Numbered from the stretch's first letter, positions 49,933 through 59,714 are shown. The stretch is DNA of 64,000 nucleotides from Mycobacterium sp. 852014-50255_SCH5639931 (GCF_001665605.1 NZ_LZSV01000002.1:422825-486824), one strand, 5' to 3'. The notes: generated by a model from the sequence alone, not told the origin. Program-made: numbers and translations.

Positions 49933-50870
49933 GCAGGCTCGCCGGAATCGACTGCGGCACCAACTCGATTCGTTTGTTGATCGCCGATGTGACCGATGGC
50001 CGGCTGCGCGACGTGCATCGCGAGACCCGAATCGTGCGGCTGGGGCAGGGCGTGGATGCGACGGGCGAGTTCGCGCCGGAGGCGATCGCCCGAACCCGCG
50101 GCGCTTTGACCGATTACGCGTCGCTGCTCGAGCGTCACGGCGTCGAGCGGGTGCGGATGGTGGCCACGTCGGCGGCGCGCGACGTCGCCAATCGTGATGT
50201 CTTCTTTGCGATGACGGCCGACGTGCTGGGCGCTGTGGTGCCGGGCGCGGAGGCGGAGGTGATCACCGGCGCCGAAGAGGCGGCGCTTTCCTTCCGTGGA
50301 GCCGTAGGCGAATTAGACCCTGCTGCAGGGCCTTTCGTGGTCGTCGACCTGGGCGGCGGCTCTACCGAGATCGCAGTCGGCGGCGAGGCGGTGGTGGGTA
50401 GCTACTCGGCCGACATCGGTTGCGTCCGGCTGACCGAACGCTGCCTGCATTCGGACCCGCCGACGCCCGACGAGGTGGAGGCGGCCCGCGCGGTGGTGCG
50501 CGAACGTCTTGAGGTCGCGCTTGGCGTGGTGCCGGTGGAGGGGGCGCGGACCTGGGTCGGGCTGGCCGGGACGATGACCACGCTGTCCGCGCTGGCCCAC
50601 AACATGACGACGTATGACTCTGCGGCCATTCATCTTTCGCGAGTACCCGGCGGCGATCTGCTGGCGGTGTGCGAGCGGTTGATCGCGATGTCCCGATCCG
50701 AACGTGCGGCGCTGCCACCGATGCACGAGGGGCGTGCCGACGTGATCGGCGGGGGTGCGATCGTGGTCGAGGAGTTGGCGCGCGAGTTGCGCGCCCGCGC
50801 CGGCATCGATGAGTTGACCGTCAGCGAGCACGACATCCTGGACGGCATCGTGCTGTCGATCGCGGAGTAA
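49926..50870 (+). CDS. ppx2: Ppx/GppA exopolyphosphatase family protein (Rv1026-like)
   Basis: 314 residues from ATG 49926. ASKHA-fold phosphatase with the phosphate 1 loop (AGIDCGTNSIRLLIAD, residues 6-21), EEAALSFRG (~117) and VVVDLGGGSTEIAV (phosphate 2). It matches Rv1026, for which exopolyphosphatase activity has been reported. It lacks the C-terminal HD-like half of longer Ppx enzymes, so it is the short form. It removes terminal phosphate from polyphosphate and so affects the stringent response. It ends the eno-to-ppx gene string. Confidence 0.9.
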   Translation: MVSRLAGIDCGTNSIRLLIADVTDGRLRDVHRETRIVRLGQGVDATGEFAPEAIARTRGALTDYASLLERHGVERVRMVATSAARDVANRDVFFAMTADVLGAVVPGAEAEVITGAEEAALSFRGAVGELDPAAGPFVVVDLGGGSTEIAVGGEAVVGSYSADIGCVRLTERCLHSDPPTPDEVEAARAVVRERLEVALGVVPVEGARTWVGLAGTMTTLSALAHNMTTYDSAAIHLSRVPGGDLLAVCERLIAMSRSERAALPPMHEGRADVIGGGAIVVEELARELRARAGIDELTVSEHDILDGIVLSIAE

Positions 50871-50946
50871 GTCACAGCCGCCACTTGCGTCTCTGCGCCG
50901 GAAGAACTTGACGATTTGCCCGCCTCACAGCGACAAGGCCGGGGGT

Positions 50947-50958
50947 CATACCGGTATG
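50947..50958. promoter_or_regulatory. 12-bp perfect palindrome before the winged-helix gene
   Basis: CATACCGGTATG is self-complementary and ends 13 bp before the gene's ATG. It is a plausible operator for the winged-helix product itself. Confidence 0.45.
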
Positions 50959-50971
50959 CAATGGTGCGGCG

Positions 50972-51301
50972 ATGAATCTTCAGGGAATCGAACTGCGTTA
51001 TGTGCTCACGACGTACATCGCTCACAATGGGCCAGCGACCATCGGCGAAATGATCGAAGCTCTCGGCCGGCAGGGTTTTCAAGTCCCCGGTAGGGCCTCG
51101 AAGGTCATTTCGGACGCCTTGCGTTGGGAGATCGGCCGAGACAGGGTGCGTCGCGTCGGCCGCGGCCGGTACGGACCGAGGTCCATCCCACGCTCCACTG
51201 AACACCGAATCCATCAGCGCGTGCTGGCTCTGCGTGAGGCGGCGCGCTGTCGCTATGAGGCGGGCAAATCGTCGAGTCCTCCGACGCGGGGGCGCAAGTG
51301 A
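50972..51301 (+). CDS. Small winged-helix protein of unknown function
   Basis: 109 residues from ATG 50972. LQGIELRYVLTTYIAHNGPATIGEMIEALGRQGFQVPGRASKVISDALRWEIGRDRVRRVGRGRYGP fits a winged helix-turn-helix: helix-turn-helix at about 20-55 and a basic wing (RVRRVGRGRYG). I recall similar short proteins as repeated uncharacterised genes in mycobacteria, but cannot verify this. The coding region lies wholly inside the inverted-repeat unit and its last 18 codons are formed by the right arm. This suggests that the gene and repeats move or evolve together. Function unknown. Confidence 0.75.
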   Translation: MNLQGIELRYVLTTYIAHNGPATIGEMIEALGRQGFQVPGRASKVISDALRWEIGRDRVRRVGRGRYGPRSIPRSTEHRIHQRVLALREAARCRYEAGKSSSPPTRGRK

Positions 51302-51335
51302 CAGATGTGACCACCGCCCACGGCGCTGTACAAAC

Positions 51336-52016
51336 TCACGCCTCGAACCGATACCCCATGCCCGACTCGGTCAACAGATGCTTGGGATGCGACGGGTCGT
51401 CCTCGAGTTTGCGTCGCAGCTGCGCCAAATACACTCGCAGATAATGTGTTTCGGTGGCGTACGCCGGGCCCCATACCTCTTTGAGGAGCTCTTCGCGGCC
51501 GACCAGCTTGCCGCGATTGCGGACCAGCACTTCGAGCATCCCCCATTCGGTCGGGGTGAGATGGACCTCGGCGTTGTTCTTGGTGACCTTCTTGGCGGCC
51601 AGATCGACGGTGAACGCCTCCGTCTCGATCACCGGCTGCTCCAGCTCGGACGCCGCGGCATTGCGCCGGACGGCCGCCCGCAGCCGGGCTAAAAACTCGT
51701 CCATCCCAAAGGGTTTCGTGACATAGTCGTCGGCCCCGGCGTCGAGGGCCTCCACCTTGTCCGACGAGTCGGTACGCGCCGACAACACAATCACCGGTGC
51801 GGTGAGCCAGCCGCGCAGGCCGGCCAGCACGTCGATACCGGAGATGTCGGGCAGGCCCAGGTCGAGGATCACCACGTCGGGTTTGTGCTCGGCGGCTGCC
51901 CGCAGCGCGCCCGCACCGCTCGAGGCGGTGATCACTTCGTATCCCCGCACGGACAGGTTGATGCGCAGCGCCCGCAGGATCTGCGGCTCGTCGTCGATCA
52001 CCAACACCCGGGTCAT
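51336..52016 (-). CDS. kdpE: Response regulator KdpE
   Basis: 226 residues from ATG 52016, overlapping the kdpD stop by 4 bp. Receiver domain: VIDDEPQ (acidic pair), ILDLGLPD (phosphorylated Asp), VLSART, and VTKPFG (Lys). C-terminal OmpR-type winged helix: HLTPTEWGMLEVLVRNRGKLVGREELLKEVWG and YLRVYLAQLRRKLE. It is phosphorylated by KdpD and activates the kdp operon when potassium is scarce. Here it is the last gene of the operon that it should control, giving positive feedback. Confidence 0.96.
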   Translation of the reverse strand: MTRVLVIDDEPQILRALRINLSVRGYEVITASSGAGALRAAAEHKPDVVILDLGLPDISGIDVLAGLRGWLTAPVIVLSARTDSSDKVEALDAGADDYVTKPFGMDEFLARLRAAVRRNAAASELEQPVIETEAFTVDLAAKKVTKNNAEVHLTPTEWGMLEVLVRNRGKLVGREELLKEVWGPAYATETHYLRVYLAQLRRKLEDDPSHPKHLLTESGMGYRFEA

Positions 52017-54580
52017 CGCTCACCCATCGGTTCCGGGGCAGCCAACTCCACCGTCACGGTCAGCCCTCCGCCCGGAGTGTCACCGGCCGCGATGGTGCCG
52101 CCCATCGCTTCGACGAAGCCCCGCGCAACCGACATGCCCAGACCCACCCCCGTGCTGTTGTCCTGATCACCGAGGCGCTGGAACGCTTCGAAGATCTGCT
52201 CCTCTGCCCCGTGCGGAATGCCGGGACCCTCGTCGATGACGTTGATCAAAACCCGATCGCCCACGCGCCCCGCGTTGACCCGAACCACACAGTTGGGCGC
52301 GTATCGCAGCGCATTGTCAATCAGGTTGGCGAGGACGCGTTCCAGCAGCCCCGCGTCGGCCAGGGCCACGGCGTCGCCCACATCGACCTTGACCCGATCG
52401 ATGGCGGATCGGTAGAAGCCCGTGGCGCCCTTACCGATGCTGATCAGCGCCCGTTGCACCGTTTCCTCCAGGTAGATCCGGCGCAGGTCGGGGTGCACCA
52501 CGCCGGCGGCCAGGCGCGACGAATCAAGCAGGTTTCCGACCAATGCGGTCAGCTGATCGATCGACTCCTCGATGGTCGCCAGCAGTTCCGCCGTGTCGGC
52601 GGGCGAAAAGGCGACGTCCTCCGCACGCAGGCTGGACACCGCGACCTTGGCCGCCGCCAGCGGCGTCCGCAAATCGTGGCTGACCGCCGACAACAGGGAG
52701 CGCCGCAGCTCGTCGGCCCGCACGATCGCCTCGGCCCGGCTGGCTTCCTCGGCCAGCTCGCGCTGCCGGATCAGACCCGCGGCCTGCTTGGCCACCGCGC
52801 TCAGCACCCGGCGGTCGCGCGCCGAAAGCTTCCTGCCCGCCAGCAGCATCCAGAACTCGTCGTCGCCGACCTCGATCGCGGTGTCGGCGGAATCGACGGT
52901 GGCACAAGGATCCTTGCCCACGCAGGCGACGACGTCGGCCTTGCTGCCGCCGGCGCGGTCCTCCGCGCTGGGTTCGCGCAGCATGCTGACCGCGCGTTGC
53001 GAGTAGGTCTCGCGGACACGCTCGAGCAGCGTCTCGAGATCAGCACCGCGCAACACCGAGCCCGCGAACAGGATCAGGAGCTCGGCCTCCTGGGAGGCGC
53101 GACGGGCTTCCCGCGTCCGTTTGGTCGCACCGTCGACCAGCACCGCGACCGCGACCGCGACCAGCAGCAGCACCAGTTCGGTGACGGCGGCATCGGGTTC
53201 GGCGATGGTGAAGGTGTGCCGGGGGGCGGTCAGGAAGTAGTTCAGCAACAGGCTGGACAGCACCGCCGAGACTACTGCCGGGGCAACGCCTCCCAGCAGT
53301 CCGACCAGCAGCACTCCGACGAAGAACAGTGCGCTGTCGCCGCTGGTGCCCAGATATGGGTCGAGCGCTGTCACGATGACCGCGCAGATGGCCGACGGCA
53401 CGATGATGGCCGCCAGCCATGACGCCACCCGCCGCTCGTTGGGCGCCAGTGACGCGGCGCGAAAGCCGCGTTTGGATTCCTCGTGGGTGACCAGGTGCAC
53501 GTCGATCTTGCCCGACTGCTCGACGATCCTCGCGCCGATCCCCTCCTCGAAGAGCCGCGTCCACCGCGACCGCCGCGAGGTGCCGATCACCAGCTGGGTG
53601 GCGTTCATCTCGCGGGCGAACTCGAGTAGGGCAGTGGCCACGTCATCACCGACTACGGTATGCAGCGAGGCGTCCAGACTGCTCGCCAGCTCACGGATCT
53701 TGGCCATCCGCGCCTCCGACAGGCCGGCCAGGCCGTCACCGCGGATGACGTGCACCACCATCAACTCGGCGCTGGACTTCGACGCGATCCGGGATGCCCG
53801 TCGCACCAACGTCTCCGACTCCGGGCCGCCGGTAACCGCCACCACGACCCGCTCCCGGGCCTCCCAAATCTCGGTGATCTTGTTCTCGGCCCGATATTTG
53901 GCCAGCGCCATGTCGACCTGATCGGCCAGCCAGAGCAGCGCCAGTTCTCTTAACGCGGTGAGGTTTCCGCGGCGGAAGTAATTGGACAGCGCCGCATCGA
54001 TGCGCTCGGACGCGTACACGTTGCCGTGAGAGAGCCTGCGGCGCAATGCCTCCGGTGTGATGTCGATCAGCTCAACCTGCGAGGCCTGCCGAACGATGGA
54101 GTCCGGGATGGTCTCTTTTTGTTCGATGCCGGTGATTTGGGCGACGACGTCGTTGAGACTTTCCAGATGCTGGACATTGACGGTGGAGATCACCGTGATC
54201 CCGGCGTCGAGCAGTTCCTCGACATCCTGCCAGCGCTTGGCGTTCTTGCTGCCTGGCGTATTGGTGTGCGCGAGCTCGTCGACGAGGACGACTTGGGGTC
54301 TGCGCGCCAGGACGGCCGGAACGTCGAGTTCGGGGAAGGTGCCGCCGCGGTATTCGATGTAGCGGGGCGGGACGAACTCGATGCCCTCAAGCAGCTCAGC
54401 GGTTTTCGCCCTGCCGTGCGTCTCGATCACGCCGGCCACGAGGTCGGTACCGCGTTCGAGCCTGCGATGAGCCTCGCCGAGCATCGCGTACGTCTTGCCC
54501 ACCCCCGGAGCTGAGCCGAGGTAAATCCGCAGCTCGCCGCGCTTGGGACGGTGGTCAACGACACTCACGTCAACCATCAT
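52013..54580 (-). CDS. kdpD: Sensor histidine kinase KdpD
   Basis: 855 residues from ATG 54580. Full KdpD architecture: N-terminal KdpD domain with Walker A GSAPGVGKTYAM (21-32) and Walker B-like VVLVDELAHTN, then a UspA-like domain (RVVVAVTGGPESETLVRRA), four close membrane helices near residues 390-480 (DUF4118), a GAF-like linker, HisKA (SAVSHDLRTPLAAAKVAV, with the phosphorylated His) and HATPase_c (NLIDNALRYAPN and DEGPGIP). It responds to low potassium or turgor and probably to c-di-AMP through the USP domain. It lies 12 bp after kdpC. Confidence 0.97.
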   Translation of the reverse strand: MMVDVSVVDHRPKRGELRIYLGSAPGVGKTYAMLGEAHRRLERGTDLVAGVIETHGRAKTAELLEGIEFVPPRYIEYRGGTFPELDVPAVLARRPQVVLVDELAHTNTPGSKNAKRWQDVEELLDAGITVISTVNVQHLESLNDVVAQITGIEQKETIPDSIVRQASQVELIDITPEALRRRLSHGNVYASERIDAALSNYFRRGNLTALRELALLWLADQVDMALAKYRAENKITEIWEARERVVVAVTGGPESETLVRRASRIASKSSAELMVVHVIRGDGLAGLSEARMAKIRELASSLDASLHTVVGDDVATALLEFAREMNATQLVIGTSRRSRWTRLFEEGIGARIVEQSGKIDVHLVTHEESKRGFRAASLAPNERRVASWLAAIIVPSAICAVIVTALDPYLGTSGDSALFFVGVLLVGLLGGVAPAVVSAVLSSLLLNYFLTAPRHTFTIAEPDAAVTELVLLLVAVAVAVLVDGATKRTREARRASQEAELLILFAGSVLRGADLETLLERVRETYSQRAVSMLREPSAEDRAGGSKADVVACVGKDPCATVDSADTAIEVGDDEFWMLLAGRKLSARDRRVLSAVAKQAAGLIRQRELAEEASRAEAIVRADELRRSLLSAVSHDLRTPLAAAKVAVSSLRAEDVAFSPADTAELLATIEESIDQLTALVGNLLDSSRLAAGVVHPDLRRIYLEETVQRALISIGKGATGFYRSAIDRVKVDVGDAVALADAGLLERVLANLIDNALRYAPNCVVRVNAGRVGDRVLINVIDEGPGIPHGAEEQIFEAFQRLGDQDNSTGVGLGMSVARGFVEAMGGTIAAGDTPGGGLTVTVELAAPEPMGER

Positions 54581-54592
54581 CCCCCTATCGCG

Positions 54593-55516
54593 CTAGCTCG
54601 AGACCGGATATTTGTGATCGAGTGTCAGGTTGAGTTGCAACACATTGACGCAAGGTCCACCGAAAAAACCAAGGGTGCGGCCGCTTGTGTACTGGGCTAC
54701 CACCGCACGTATCTGATCCAGACTGACGTGCCGGGCCTTGGCCACCCTGGGCAATTGGATGGCAGCGTAGGCAGGCGAGATATTCGGGTCGAGACCGCTG
54801 CCGCTGGCGGTGACGGCGTCGGCGGGCACGGCGGGGTCTGCCGGTGCGGCGCCACGGATGGGCACCATCTGGCCGATCGAGTAGTCCTCGCCGTACTTTG
54901 CGCATTCGACGCGGACACCCTCGTAGAGCGTCAGGAACGGTGCCGGCGTCGTCTGGCACGGCTCGTTGACGCTGACCACCCGGGTGGGATGGACGACGTT
55001 TCCGCGCGCGTCACGGGGTCCGATCACCGACAGCACCGCACCCACACCGCCGCCGGTGCAGAACGGTCGCGATCCGTCCACACCTTCGAGCTGGCCCACG
55101 GCCGTGCTGCGCGCACAGACCGTTGTCAGCAGGCTCGGCTTGAATCCCGCATCCGACGCAGACTTTCCGGCCGTCACCTGTGACGGGTCGGCGGGTGTGT
55201 CGACGATGCTCTCCGGCCCGAGGTTGCTCGCGCTCGACGAGAGCGGGTCATACCCGGTGCCCGCCGCCGAGGGCCGGCTCTGGAAGTACTGCGGCATCGG
55301 GTTGCCGTCCTTGTCGGTGAACAGCTGACCGATGAGCCGGCTGCCCACCGGCTTGCCGTTGGCGGTGAGAATCGACCCTTCCGCCTTATCGCGTAGCCCG
55401 GGCAGCTGCGCGACTAGCCAGATGGCTAACGGGTAGGCGAGACCGGTGATGACGGTCAGCACCAGCAGCGCGCGCAAGGCCGCCCAGTGCATGCGGGCGA
55501 AATTCGAGAAGCTCAT
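54593..55516 (-). CDS. kdpC: Potassium-transporting ATPase subunit KdpC, long form with insertion
   Basis: 307 residues, against ~190 for the M. tuberculosis and E. coli subunits. One N-terminal membrane helix (ALRALLVLTVITGLAYPLAIWLV), then KdpC conserved parts: SRLIGQLFTDKDGNPMPQYFQSRPSA, YDPLSSSASNLGP and, at the end, VTASGSGLDPNISPAYAAIQLPRVAKAR and FFGGPCVNVLQLNLTLDH. The extra ~110 residues sit between SNLGP and VTASGSG and contain four Cys (TTVCARS, RPFCTGG, NEPCQTT, VECAKY), so disulfides or a folded subdomain in the extracytoplasmic part are plausible. KdpC stabilises the KdpFABC complex. Confidence 0.93.
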   Translation of the reverse strand: MSFSNFARMHWAALRALLVLTVITGLAYPLAIWLVAQLPGLRDKAEGSILTANGKPVGSRLIGQLFTDKDGNPMPQYFQSRPSAAGTGYDPLSSSASNLGPESIVDTPADPSQVTAGKSASDAGFKPSLLTTVCARSTAVGQLEGVDGSRPFCTGGGVGAVLSVIGPRDARGNVVHPTRVVSVNEPCQTTPAPFLTLYEGVRVECAKYGEDYSIGQMVPIRGAAPADPAVPADAVTASGSGLDPNISPAYAAIQLPRVAKARHVSLDQIRAVVAQYTSGRTLGFFGGPCVNVLQLNLTLDHKYPVSS

Positions 55517-55517
55517 G

Positions 55518-57668
55518 TCAGGACATCCCCGGGACGAATTGGATGATCAGGTCGATCAGCTTGATTCCGACGAACGGGGCGACGATGCCGCCCAGGCCGT
55601 AGATATACAGGTTGCGGCTCAACAGCTTTGACGCACTGCTCGGTGTGTAGCGGACGCCGCGCAGCGACAACGGGATCAACGCCACGATCACCAGCGCGTT
55701 GAAGATCACCGCGGACAGGATCGCCGACTGTGGGCTGTGCAGCCGCATGATGTTGATCGTGTCCAGCCCGGGGAAGAGCGCGACGAACATGGCCGGGATG
55801 ATCGCGAAATACTTTGCGATGTCGTTGGCGATCGAGAAGGTGGTCAACGCGCCGCGGGTGATCAGCAGCTGCTTGCCGATCTCGACGATTTCGATGAGCT
55901 TGGTGGGGTCGGAGTCGAGGTCGACCATGTTGCCCGCCTCTTTGGCGGCTGACGTACCGGTGTTCATCGCCACGCCCACGTCGGCCTGAGCCAGCGCCGG
56001 AGCATCGTTGGTGCCGTCGCCGGTCATCGCGACCAGCTTGCCGCCCTCCTGCTCGCGCTTGATCAGCTCGAGTTTGTCCTCGGGCGTCGCCTCGGCGAGG
56101 AAGTCATCGACGCCGGCCTCATCGGCGATCGCCCTGGCGGTCAAGGGATTATCGCCGGTGATCATCACCGTCCGAATGCCCATCCTGCGCATCTCGTCGA
56201 ATCGATCACGCATGCCTTGCTTCACGACGTCCTTGAGGTGGATGACACCCAGGACCGCCGCCTCCCCATCGCGACTCTCCCCGACGACCAGCGGGGTGCC
56301 GCCGCCGGCGGAGATGCCGTCGACGAGCTCGCCGAGCTGCTGGGGAACCTTGCCGCCTTGGCCGCGTACCCATTCCGCGACGGAGCTGGCCGCGCCCTTG
56401 CGCAGTTGGTGTCCGTCGACGTCTACGCCCGACATCCGGGTGGCCGCGGAGAAACTCACCCATCGGGCGTGCGAGAGTTCACCGGGAGTGCGGGCACGCA
56501 GCCCGAAGTGCTGTTTGGCGTACACGACGATCGAGCGTCCCTCTGGTGTTTCGTCGGCAAGGCTGGACAACTGCGCGGCATCGGCCAGTTGTTCATTGGT
56601 GACGCCGTCAAGGGGGACGAAGGCGGCGGCCTGCCGATTGCCGAGGGTGATGGTCCCGGTTTTGTCGAGTAGCAACGTGTTGACGTCGCCGGCGGCTTCG
56701 ACCGCGCGTCCGGACATGGCGAGCACGTTGCGTTGCACCAGCCGGTCCATGCCCGCGATGCCGATCGCGGAAAGCAGCGCGCCGATGGTCGTCGGGATCA
56801 GGCAGACCAGCAATGACACCATCACGATCCCGGTGACGCCATTCGCGTTGAGCGCCTGGGTGTCTGGGACGCCGGGATTGTTCATCTTCGAATAGATCGC
56901 CAACGGCTGCAGGGTGGCGACGGCGAAAACGAAGATGATCGTCAACGCGGCCAACAGAATGTTGAGCGCGATCTCGTTGGGGGTCTTCTGCCGGTTGGCG
57001 CCCTCGACGAGCGCGATCATCCGGTCGATGAAGCTCTCCCCGGGCTTTTGGGTGATCCGCACGACGATGCGGTCGCTGAGCACGGTGGTTCCGCCGGTGA
57101 CCGCCGAGCGGTCACCACCGGACTCGCGGATTACCGGTGCGGACTCACCGGTGATAGCCGACTCGTCCACGGAGGCAATGCCTTCGACGACGTCGCCGTC
57201 ACCCGGGATGACCTGGCCCGCCTCGACCACGACGACGTCACCCTGCTGAAGGAGCGGCGCGGCGACCTCTTCCTCCACGGCCGGGGCGCCCGGCCGGTAG
57301 TCCTTGAGTCGTCGCGCCAACGTCTGACTCTTGGCGCGGCGCAGCGTTTCCGCCTGGGCCTTGCCGCGGCCTTCGGCGACCGCCTCCGCGAGGTTGGCGA
57401 AAAAGACGGTGAGCCATAGCCACACCACGATCAACCATGCGAACCAGGTCGGGTTGATGATCGCCAGCGCGGTGCTCCAGGTGGCGCCGATCTCGACGAT
57501 GAACATGACCGGGTTGCGCCACAAGGTATGCGGGTTGAGTTTGCGCAGCGCATCGGGCGTCGACTTCCACAGCATCCTCGGATCGAGGAGGCCGCCCTGC
57601 ACGCGTTTGGTGCTTGTGTGCTCCGTCGGCTGGGTCTCCTCAGCCGGGTCGACGGTCGTCGCGGTCAT
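55518..57668 (-). CDS. kdpB: Potassium-transporting ATPase subunit KdpB (P-type ATPase)
   Basis: 716 residues from ATG 57668, overlapping the kdpA stop by one base. P-type ATPase motifs: TGESAPV (actuator), [11 protein letters not shown] (phosphorylated Asp, about 325), KGA in the nucleotide domain, and [25 protein letters not shown] (hinge). Hydrophobic segments at both ends form the membrane part. KdpB hydrolyses ATP and drives potassium uptake in the KdpFABC complex; length and motifs are normal. Confidence 0.98.
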   Translation of the reverse strand: MTATTVDPAEETQPTEHTSTKRVQGGLLDPRMLWKSTPDALRKLNPHTLWRNPVMFIVEIGATWSTALAIINPTWFAWLIVVWLWLTVFFANLAEAVAEGRGKAQAETLRRAKSQTLARRLKDYRPGAPAVEEEVAAPLLQQGDVVVVEAGQVIPGDGDVVEGIASVDESAITGESAPVIRESGGDRSAVTGGTTVLSDRIVVRITQKPGESFIDRMIALVEGANRQKTPNEIALNILLAALTIIFVFAVATLQPLAIYSKMNNPGVPDTQALNANGVTGIVMVSLLVCLIPTTIGALLSAIGIAGMDRLVQRNVLAMSGRAVEAAGDVNTLLLDKTGTITLGNRQAAAFVPLDGVTNEQLADAAQLSSLADETPEGRSIVVYAKQHFGLRARTPGELSHARWVSFSAATRMSGVDVDGHQLRKGAASSVAEWVRGQGGKVPQQLGELVDGISAGGGTPLVVGESRDGEAAVLGVIHLKDVVKQGMRDRFDEMRRMGIRTVMITGDNPLTARAIADEAGVDDFLAEATPEDKLELIKREQEGGKLVAMTGDGTNDAPALAQADVGVAMNTGTSAAKEAGNMVDLDSDPTKLIEIVEIGKQLLITRGALTTFSIANDIAKYFAIIPAMFVALFPGLDTINIMRLHSPQSAILSAVIFNALVIVALIPLSLRGVRYTPSSASKLLSRNLYIYGLGGIVAPFVGIKLIDLIIQFVPGMS

Positions 57669-59338
57669 CAGTGAATTCCTTCAGCGAGAGGTCCGAGCGC
57701 CAGCATGGGAAGGAAGGTGAGGGCGACGAGAATCAGGGTCACCCCGGCGACCATTCCCACAAATTGTGGCCGATGGGTGGGCAGCGTCCCGGCCGATGCC
57801 GGTGTCTGACCCTGCTTGGCCAGCGAGCCGGCCAGCGCCAGCACGAGCACGATCGGCAGGAATCTGCCGAAGACCATCGCCAGGCCGAGCGCGGTGTTGT
57901 ACCAGTTGGTGTTGACGCTGATCCCGGCGAATGCCGACCCGTTGTTGTTGGCCGCGGAGGTGAACGCGTACAGCACCTCCGACAACCCGTGCGGTCCGGA
58001 GTTCAGCATGCCGGCGCGTTCGCCCGGCAGCGCCATCGCGATTGCGGTTCCGGTCAACACGATCAGCGGCGTAACCAGGAAATAGCTTGCCGCGAGCTTG
58101 ATTTCGCGTGGATTGATCTTCTTGCCGAGATACTCGGGGGTACGGCCGACCATCAGCCCCGCGACGAACACGGTGATCACCGCCAGGATCAGCATGCCGT
58201 ACAGGCCGGACCCGGTGCCGCCGGGTGCGACCTCGCCGAGCTGCATGTTGAACATGGTCATCATGCCGCCGAGGCTGGTGTAGGAATCGTGGAAGGAGTC
58301 GACGGCACCGGTGGAAGTGAGCGTCGTCGAGTCGGCGAACACCGCGGAGTTGGCGACGCCGAACCGTTGCTCGACCCCCTCCATTGCCGAGCCGACCGCG
58401 GTCGGCACCGTGCCGTGGTGCCGCAGCTGGAACCACATCATGAAGGTCACGCTGATCGCGTACAGCGAAGCCATGACCGATGCGATCGCATATCCCTGCT
58501 TCTTGCTGCCCACCATGCGCCCAAAGGTGCGTGGCAGCGAGAAGCTGATCACCAGCAATAAGAAGATCTCCAGCCAGTTGGTCCACGCGGTCGGGTTCTC
58601 AAACGGGTGGGCGGAATTCGCGTTGTAGAAGCCGCCGCCGTTGGTGCCCAGTTCCTTGATGGCCTCCTGGCTGGCCACCGGGCCGCCGGTGATCGTCTGC
58701 TGCGCCCCGTTGAGGGCGGTGACGACCTGGTCGTTCAAGTGGAAGTTCTGAATCGCACCCCCCGCGATCAGTAGGAGCGCGCCCAGGGTCGCGATGGGCA
58801 GCAGAATCCGCAGCGTTCCGCGCACCAGGTCGACCCAGAAGTTCCCCAGTTCGCCTGTGCGCGTGCGGGCGAACCCCCGCACCAGCGCGATCGCCACGGC
58901 CATGCCGACGGCGGCGGAAACGAAGTTCTGCACCGCGAGACCGGCCATCTGCACGAGGTGGCCCTGGGTCGATTCGCCGGAATAGGCCTGCCAGTTGGTG
59001 TTGGTGACGAAGCTGACGGCGGTGTTCCACGCCAGCGCCGGGGTCATCTTGGTGGCCGGATCATGCAGATGCAGCGGCAATGTGCCTTGCACGAGCTGGA
59101 ATACGAATAGAAAGAGGATGCTGATCGATGAGAACGCCAGCACACTGCGCGCGTAGGCGCCCCACGTTTGCTCCGAGCGCGCGTCAACCCCGATCAGGCG
59201 GTAGATGACCCGCTCGGCGTAACCGTCCTTCGCCGATGTGTAGACCCGATACATGTAGTCGCCCAAGGGCACATGCGCCGCGACCAGCGCCACGACGAGG
59301 ACGATGAGGAAGATGACTCCTGCTGTCGTTGTGCTCAC
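57668..59338 (-). CDS. kdpA: Potassium-transporting ATPase subunit KdpA
   Basis: 556 residues from GTG 59338, overlapping the kdpF stop by one base. About ten membrane helices; the selectivity loops of this channel-like subunit are visible ([53 protein letters not shown]), matching the E. coli KdpA pattern. It binds and translocates potassium. An upstream in-frame extension to 59368 overlaps kdpF and is not used. Confidence 0.97.
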   Translation of the reverse strand: MSTTTAGVIFLIVLVVALVAAHVPLGDYMYRVYTSAKDGYAERVIYRLIGVDARSEQTWGAYARSVLAFSSISILFLFVFQLVQGTLPLHLHDPATKMTPALAWNTAVSFVTNTNWQAYSGESTQGHLVQMAGLAVQNFVSAAVGMAVAIALVRGFARTRTGELGNFWVDLVRGTLRILLPIATLGALLLIAGGAIQNFHLNDQVVTALNGAQQTITGGPVASQEAIKELGTNGGGFYNANSAHPFENPTAWTNWLEIFLLLVISFSLPRTFGRMVGSKKQGYAIASVMASLYAISVTFMMWFQLRHHGTVPTAVGSAMEGVEQRFGVANSAVFADSTTLTSTGAVDSFHDSYTSLGGMMTMFNMQLGEVAPGGTGSGLYGMLILAVITVFVAGLMVGRTPEYLGKKINPREIKLAASYFLVTPLIVLTGTAIAMALPGERAGMLNSGPHGLSEVLYAFTSAANNNGSAFAGISVNTNWYNTALGLAMVFGRFLPIVLVLALAGSLAKQGQTPASAGTLPTHRPQFVGMVAGVTLILVALTFLPMLALGPLAEGIH

Positions 59339-59427
59339 TAGAACCTTTCCGGGAACAGCAAGGCGCACGCGAGAAACAGCGCGAGGATGACGGAAAGCAC
59401 TAAGCCGACGATGTTTTCGTAGTTCAC
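59338..59427 (-). CDS. kdpF: Potassium-transporting ATPase subunit KdpF
   Basis: 29 residues from GTG 59427. One membrane helix ([20 protein letters not shown]) followed by the family ending PERF. KdpF is the small stabilising subunit of KdpFABC; the size matches the M. tuberculosis peptide. Its start overlaps the stop of the 27-residue ORF (GTGA) and its stop overlaps the kdpA start, so all are translationally coupled. Confidence 0.92.
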   Translation of the reverse strand: MNYENIVGLVLSVILALFLACALLFPERF

Positions 59428-59507
59428 AGCCGCTCGACCAACTTCTGCACCAGGCCTAGTAAGGCGAACACCGCCACCGTGAGCACGACGAACGCCACTA
59501 CACCCAT
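59424..59507 (-). CDS. 27-residue membrane peptide upstream of kdpF
   Basis: ATG 59507 opens a frame of 27 residues ([20 protein letters not shown] and a charged end QKLVERL) with one membrane helix. The stop overlaps kdpF by 4 bp. Size, topology and position suggest an additional Kdp-associated small subunit, or a KdpF-like duplicate. I recall comparable short frames before kdpF in other actinobacteria, but not as a studied gene. The ribosome-binding site is weak (GGAGACAAG, about 13-21 bp upstream). Confidence 0.6.
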   Translation of the reverse strand: MGVVAFVVLTVAVFALLGLVQKLVERL

Positions 59508-59714
59508 TTCGAGCCCATCTTGTCTCCGTTCCGCCCGATTACGTGCATACGAATGGGCCTCGTCAAGGCGGCCACAGCGCTATCTCGGAGGCATGGTCAG
59601 CTTGAAGTTAGCTGGCTCCGCGGGGCTAGGGCCTTTGGTTGACACTTTCCTAACGGCGCCGCGGAGCGCCTTTACGGTTTCTTAACGCCCGCAAGCGCGC
59701 GCAAATCCGTGCGA
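59508..59714 (-). promoter_or_regulatory. Likely kdp promoter region
   Basis: 207 bp between the trcS stop and the kdp start, both on the minus strand. It is the only sizeable gap upstream of the seven-gene unit. On the minus strand it contains TTAAGAAACCGTAAAGG and TTAGGAAAGTGTCAACC, two similar AT-rich stretches about 29 bp apart that could be direct-repeat KdpE sites. A TTGACG at 59558-59563 may be a -35 element. Not confirmed. Confidence 0.4.

Larger units (their letters stand above)
50871..51311. repeat. Inverted-repeat-bounded unit carrying one small gene
   Basis: An arm at 50871-50935 matches the reverse complement of 51248-51311. I count about 10 mismatches and one gap over 65 bp, roughly 83% identity; the inner 24 bases differ at one position. 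The left arm begins in the intergenic space after ppx; the right arm covers the last 18 codons of the 109-residue gene and its stop. No obvious target duplication was found. It looks like a small mobile or formerly mobile unit, or an RNA-processing structure. Confidence 0.65.
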
